Shown piece by piece: positions 60,709 through 64,000 of a stretch of DNA of 64,000 nt. A program made the position numbers and the translations under genes. The notes under the pieces were generated by a model, which was given only the letters and a program-made list of their open reading frames with translations, did not search any database and had not been told where the DNA came from. This DNA is from Laceyella tengchongensis (GTDB lineage Bacteria > Bacillota > Bacilli > Thermoactinomycetales > Thermoactinomycetaceae), in NCBI RefSeq assembly GCF_900182735.1, contig NZ_FXTU01000009.1, forward strand, positions 22,178-86,177, given 5' to 3'. Positions within the stretch are counted from its first letter, which is position 1, and every line of letters begins with the position of its first letter.

Positions 60709-60909
60709 TTATCCAAAAAACAAATCAACAATATTCTTTGTTGTCGATCCGTTCGCGCGATAAAATTCGGAGTAACCGCAATTCTTGCACGATACGACTT
60801 TAAACTCATTATGTTGCACATCGAAAAAACGACTTAATCCCGTGCCTGTTGTGGCAATTTCCCCTACGGTTACTTCTTTTCCATTGCATTTAGGACAACC
60901 ATTTCTCAT
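60709..60909 (-). CDS. Zinc-ribbon protein (YpzJ-like)
   Basis: A 66-residue protein with two zinc knuckles, CPKCNG and CKNCGY, and the conserved middle GEIATTGTGLSRFFDVQHNEFKVVSC. This matches small nucleic-acid-binding zinc-ribbon proteins of the YpzJ type. The ATG at 60909 has GTGGAGG upstream. The frame is open to 61074, but that extension is not conserved-looking. Confidence 0.75.
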   Translation of the reverse strand: MRNGCPKCNGKEVTVGEIATTGTGLSRFFDVQHNEFKVVSCKNCGYSEFYRANGSTTKNIVDLFFG

Positions 60910-61448
60910 CGCTCGATCCTCCACATCATTCAGTTGATAGTTATATACCCGTTTTTGAACAAACTTAGCTACCTGAGGTAGTGTGCATGTAGTAGCCCAA
61001 ATAGAAAAGAGGGAGTATATTTCATCTTCCGAAATATTCGTATTATGATCTAAATGGATATGTACAAAAAACATTCAAATAAATGGATTATCAGGCCGTT
61101 TATCCTGCTAATTCCATATGATAAAATTACCATTTGTTATAGAAAGAGTAGAAGATTTATATTTCTTGCACACTCCATTTAAAATCGGAGGTCTATGATT
61201 GATTATGGAACTTGCAAAAAAGGAAGACACAGAAAAAAGCACTTCTCCCTTGCAGAAATTGCAAAATTCTTTGCCTCCTTGGGTGTCAAAATATAAACTC
61301 CCCCTGCTCATTATCGGATTGGGAGGACGACACCAACTCTCCCCTCCCTAAGCATGGGGAGTTGTCAATATGGAATTCATTGTATAGTATAAATAATATT
61401 ATTGTTTTCTAAAAATATAAATGAGATGAATTATTGAAGTGATTTAAA
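60910..61448. other. Region with short frames and a hairpin
   Basis: A plus-strand frame at 61205-61351 (MELAKKEDTEKSTSPL...) or an overlapping one at 61195-61296 follows a GGAGG at 61187-61191. Neither is recognised. CAACTCTCCCC...GGGGAGTTG at 61338-61367 resembles a transposon-end or terminator hairpin. Confidence 0.3.
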
Positions 61449-61889
61449 GTGGCTTGGAGAGACGTTATCCTTAACAAAAGGGTTGATAAGCTTACACTAA
61501 AACAAGTACTGCTTGAGGTTTTTCAATCCAGTATTGAACAGTCGAAGATTGAAATAGATGAAATTAAAATTATTGGCGATATTACGGAAATGGCAAACAT
61601 AGAAGAACATACACGATTAGTCTGTGAAGTCTCACTTTGTCAAAATGATGAGTTCATGTTCATGCTATCGATTAGTATTTTAGATGAACAATTATGGACT
61701 GAAAATGATATCGAGGTTGTCTCGAAAATTTGTTCAAAACTAGGTTGCAAGGCTTTAATTGAGAATGTTAATGAACTCGCTCCTAGTATTATGTTTCTTG
61801 TTCATCCCGATGGACGATATGAACATATTACGGTAGATCCTGATGCACTTGATGGTTTTCCTGTAGAGGATTCGTATTTTAAAGGTTGA
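61449..61889 (+). CDS. Hypothetical acidic protein
   Basis: A 146-residue unrecognised protein. The GTG start lacks a good ribosome-binding site (GAAGTG 6 nt upstream). It has alternating strands and helices (EIKIIGDITEMAN, HTRLVCEVSLCQNDEFMFMLSISIL) and ends in HPDGRYEHITVDPDALDGFPVEDSYFKG. Base composition is AT-rich. It sits between the backbone and the tRNA-Ser(UGA) island junction and is followed by a strong terminator. Size and acidity would suit an immunity or antitoxin protein, but no toxin is near. Confidence 0.6.
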   Translation: MAWRDVILNKRVDKLTLKQVLLEVFQSSIEQSKIEIDEIKIIGDITEMANIEEHTRLVCEVSLCQNDEFMFMLSISILDEQLWTENDIEVVSKICSKLGCKALIENVNELAPSIMFLVHPDGRYEHITVDPDALDGFPVEDSYFKG

Positions 61890-61992
61890 TAATACCGGGA
61901 GCTATAAACGCAAATATGTTTGTTCTTGCGATCTTTATAACATATAAATAACCTCTCCTTTTCTTCACATCGTTGACCTAAGACCAAATCTA

Positions 61993-62029
61993 AAAAAAGC
62001 CGCCCCACCATGATGGTGGGACGGCTTTT
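61993..62029. terminator. Bidirectional terminator
   Basis: AAAAGCCGTCCCACCAT/ATGGTGGGGCGGCTTTTTTTA. Confidence 0.88.
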
Positions 62030-62036
62030 CTTCATT

Positions 62037-62094
62037 TGGCGGAGAGGGTGGGATTCGAACCCACGGATGCCTCACGACATCGGCGGTTTTCAAG
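62037..62094 (-). other. att site: 3' half of tRNA-Ser(UGA)
   Basis: CCA end, T arm, variable arm and CTTGAAAACCGCC up to the anticodon loop (UGA), with no 5' half. The truncation is at the same loop position as at 16.36 and 21.66 kb. The intact tRNA should lie beyond the right end of the window, so the DNA to the right is an integrated element. Confidence 0.85.
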
Positions 62095-62180
62095 TTCGCT
62101 TCCCGCCCCCATCTGCAAGTTTATGGAGGTTCAAAATGCCAAGTTTTAAAAGGTTTTTCCCGTCTTGAGTTTACCTATGT

Positions 62181-62233
62181 TCAGGTCAAAATGAGTCGTG
62201 TGGTAGAACGTTTGGTAGAACAAATGGTAGAAG
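62181..62233 (-). pseudogene. Integrase 3'-end remnant beside att
   Basis: Same STICSTKRSTTRLILT-TGA frame as at 21745, with only two synonymous differences. Nothing upstream is left of the gene. Confidence 0.55.
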
Positions 62234-62349
62234 AGGTAGACAAAAAAATTTTCGATATAAAGTAGATCACTAATTAAAATGGTGATCTGTTTTTTATTAA
62301 AGGGAATCATGTATCGAAAGAAAAATTAAATATTATTGGAGGCGATACA

Positions 62350-63105
62350 ATGGATAAAGACAACAATACAAACTCTAGAGAAAGATTATTCAACGTAATT
62401 TCTAATTTTCTAGGACCAGAACTAATCATCTTTGTGCTAATTGCTATTTGGTATTTGATAGCTTACTTTTATAACCTTGGTAAATTTCATTATTATAAAC
62501 TCCCTACATTTTATATGGAGTTAGGATCAAAAAGAAGATGGCATAATCAGTTGGAAGAATTCATAGATATAATGAAATTAAAGTTTAGAAAAACAATTAA
62601 TAGGGTAAGTAGCAAAATGATAAATAAAATAAAATCCAATGAAAAAGTGATTTCATCATTTTTCCGTTTAATATTATTCTTATTTATCATAGGAACAGCA
62701 TACTATTACGGTTATTCGATATCAGAATGGACGGAAAACTATTATGTTTTAGAGGAAATGCCCTCTTCAAATAACAAAGCAAACGAGTTAAATGTTGTAA
62801 TTGAGACTTATCAAGATTATTACATAGTCGTTAAAGCACATAAAAAAATAACAAGCAACCCTCCTTATTCTCCACTAAGAGCTTGGAGAATGGAAAAACA
62901 TTACTTATCACAATCATTTGACCTTACCAAGGAGAAAAAGCCTTATAAAACCTACACACCTAAATTTGAATTGGTTCCAATTAAACAAGATAAAGAACAA
63001 ATATTAATAAAAGAACCGTCAGGCCAAGTAAAACCAATTAAATTTGATGATAAAAAATATATAGTTAAAAACATGAATTTAGGAGCATTAGTTCTAGAAG
63101 AATAA
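62350..63105 (+). CDS. Two-TM membrane protein, element cargo
   Basis: A 251-residue unrecognised protein with TM segments at about residues 22-43 (LGPELIIFVLIAIWYLIAYFY) and 105-124 (LILFLFIIGTAYYYGYSI). A basic cytoplasmic loop lies between them and a Lys-rich beta-type C-terminal domain of about 120 residues follows. ATTGGAGG precedes the ATG. Very AT-rich compared with the backbone, fitting foreign DNA inside the tRNA-Ser(UGA) island. Function unknown. Confidence 0.65.
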   Translation: MDKDNNTNSRERLFNVISNFLGPELIIFVLIAIWYLIAYFYNLGKFHYYKLPTFYMELGSKRRWHNQLEEFIDIMKLKFRKTINRVSSKMINKIKSNEKVISSFFRLILFLFIIGTAYYYGYSISEWTENYYVLEEMPSSNNKANELNVVIETYQDYYIVVKAHKKITSNPPYSPLRAWRMEKHYLSQSFDLTKEKKPYKTYTPKFELVPIKQDKEQILIKEPSGQVKPIKFDDKKYIVKNMNLGALVLEE

Positions 63106-63110
63106 AACTC

Positions 63111-63157
63111 ATCGTGGATAAACATTGTTTATAAACAGTTTATCCACGATTTTTTAT
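63111..63157. terminator. Bidirectional terminator
   Basis: ATCGTGGATAAAC...GTTTATCCACGAT followed by T6. Confidence 0.9.
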
Positions 63158-63174
63158 ATATGAGATTGTCCTAA

Positions 63175-63612
63175 TTAAACACCAACTAATATCTTACCGA
63201 TTTCACCTCGCAATTTTTCCCTTGTATTATCCAAGTTTTTACTCCCATAATAACGATCAGGTTCTTTCCAAGTGAACCCATCATCCTTAAATCTAGGGAT
63301 AACATGAATATGTACATGGTCTAAATCGTTAAATGCCCCACCATTTTGCCATACCATTACTCCATGAGGACTGAAACAACTTTTGATGGCATTTGAAACA
63401 ACAACAGACGCATCCATCATTGAATGAAGCACTTCTGTTGGCATATCAGTTAATTCTTTATAATGTTGTTTCGGCATGATTAAAGCATGTCCTTCATTAA
63501 CTGGATCAATATCTAAAATGCAGATCACTAAGTGATTTTCATATATGATCTTGGCTGGATCAAGATTTTTAATAATATTACATCCTGTGCATTCGATTTT
63601 GCACTGTGACAT
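63175..63612 (-). CDS. HIT-family hydrolase
   Basis: A 145-residue HIT-fold nucleotide hydrolase: an N-terminal CxxC (IECTGCNI), IYENHLVICILDIDPVNEGHALIMPKQHYKEL and the histidine triad HVHIHVIPR. Bacillus Hit-like proteins hydrolyse adenosine nucleotide derivatives. ATG start; AAGGAG lies 6 nt upstream. It converges with the membrane-protein gene. Confidence 0.93.
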   Translation of the reverse strand: MSQCKIECTGCNIIKNLDPAKIIYENHLVICILDIDPVNEGHALIMPKQHYKELTDMPTEVLHSMMDASVVVSNAIKSCFSPHGVMVWQNGGAFNDLDHVHIHVIPRFKDDGFTWKEPDRYYGSKNLDNTREKLRGEIGKILVGV

Positions 63613-63681
63613 TTGCTATTTCTCCTTTTTATTTATCATTATATCCAGATAAAATAAAAAAAGACTCTATAAAGAGTCTGA

Positions 63682-63727
63682 GGCTGCTGACAAACTGCCT
63701 TGAAAGGCAGGGTCAGCAGCCTTTTTT
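63682..63727 (+). terminator. Hairpin at IS left end
   Basis: GGCTGCTGAC...GTCAGCAGCC then T6, with an inner CTGCCTTGAAAGGCAG stem; it shields the transposase gene from readthrough. Confidence 0.7.
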
Positions 63728-63768
63728 GTCGAATCAATAAAAAACACTCTCTATAAGGAGTTTTTTCT

Positions 63769-64000
63769 ATGTTTAGAACAAACCCGAGTAAAGAACATCA
63801 ACCAGAACTGGTTAACATAGAAGAATTAGTTCCACGAGATCACTTGTTACGGAAAATTAATGAAACGATCGACTTCTCCTTCATTGCTGAGAAATGTAAA
63901 GAATTATACTGCCAAGATAATGGGCGTCCATGTCTTGACCCAATTATGTTATTTAAAATGCTACTCATTGGATATTTGTTCGGCATTCGTTCCGAACGCC
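63769..64000 (+). CDS. IS1182-family transposase (N-terminal part)
   Basis: 77 codons are visible, starting MFRTNPSKEHQPELVNIEELVPRDHLLRKINETIDFSFI and continuing with CLDPIMLFKMLLIGYLFGIRSER. This is the DUF772-type N-terminus of DDE transposases of the IS1182 group. ATAAGGAG precedes the ATG by 9 nt. The frame is open to the window edge. The hairpin upstream is the usual IS1182 left-end design. Confidence 0.85.
   Translation, partial: MFRTNPSKEHQPELVNIEELVPRDHLLRKINETIDFSFIAEKCKELYCQDNGRPCLDPIMLFKMLLIGYLFGIRSER

Larger units (their letters stand above)
63682..64000 (+). mobile_element. IS1182-type insertion sequence (left part)
   Basis: A terminal GAGGCTGCTGAC hairpin region followed by the start of a transposase; the right end is beyond the window. 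Confidence 0.75.

Noticed and set aside
62191..62265. 24-codon plus frame MSRVVERLVEQ over the integrase remnant
   Set aside because: The start codon is ATA in the 21.7-kb copy, while the minus frame shows only silent differences, so the minus frame is the real one.
1..64000. CRISPR array or rRNA operon
   Set aside because: No regularly spaced direct repeats with unique spacers and no rRNA-like sequence were seen; the only periodic repeats are the three 12-bp units at the att sites.

Overview
The window looks like a low-GC Gram-positive, spore-forming chromosome of the Bacillales, probably a relative of the Thermoactinomycetaceae. Support for this: a Spo0M protein, an InhA-type M6 protease, a GlnK/GlnL-like two-component pair, a Zur-controlled zinc operon, strong AGGAGG ribosome-binding sites and many non-ATG starts. 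The genus is an inference.

Layout. 1-9.7 kb is chromosomal backbone (GDPD, cold-shock protein, CdnL, amidase lipoprotein, RND pump, DUF1036 and DUF1259 proteins). 9.7-35.8 kb is a lower-GC accessory block built by repeated integration at a tRNA-Ser(CGA) gene. The intact tRNA is at 35.71-35.80 kb, next to a tyrosine integrase. Its 3' half recurs at 21.60 kb (61 identical bases) and, diverged, at 16.30 kb. 35.8-62 kb is backbone again (GlnK/L, TadA, TldD/E, Zur-ZnuABC, Pip/YhgE with a TetR regulator, Spo0M, asparagine synthetase, an OmpR-type two-component system, InhA, a PepSY protein). At 62.04 kb the 3' half of a different tRNA-Ser (UGA) marks the edge of another island running off the right end, where an IS1182-type transposase begins.

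The accessory block has three parts. (a) 9.7-16.3 kb: two orphan Imm11-type immunity genes, a toxin tail remnant, and a lasso-peptide-type locus (PIMT-like methyltransferase, leader remnant, B1 remnant, B2) beside an HTH-TPR regulator. (b) 16.3-21.6 kb: an AHH-nuclease toxin with its Imm11 gene, a pilin-like protein and a subtilisin-like protease, bounded by a 750-bp direct repeat carrying decayed holin and amidase genes. (c) 21.6-35.7 kb: a collapsed prophage (integrase, HNH, terminase, portal, truncated amidase), a second HTH-TPR regulator locus, and a tight four-gene operon (NAT-like enzyme, radical SAM enzyme with a C-x-P-repeat tail, AAA ATPase, APH-like kinase). Close to its left edge lies an oriC-like stretch with clustered DnaA boxes, a short GC segment and DnaA-trio repeats, far from any dnaA gene.

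The most notable points are the ectopic origin-like element, the radical SAM operon, the decayed aspartimide-lasso locus, and the two parallel loci in which an HTH-TPR regulator and a small divergent gene stand next to peptide-modification genes. No search could be run, so family names rest on motif recognition.
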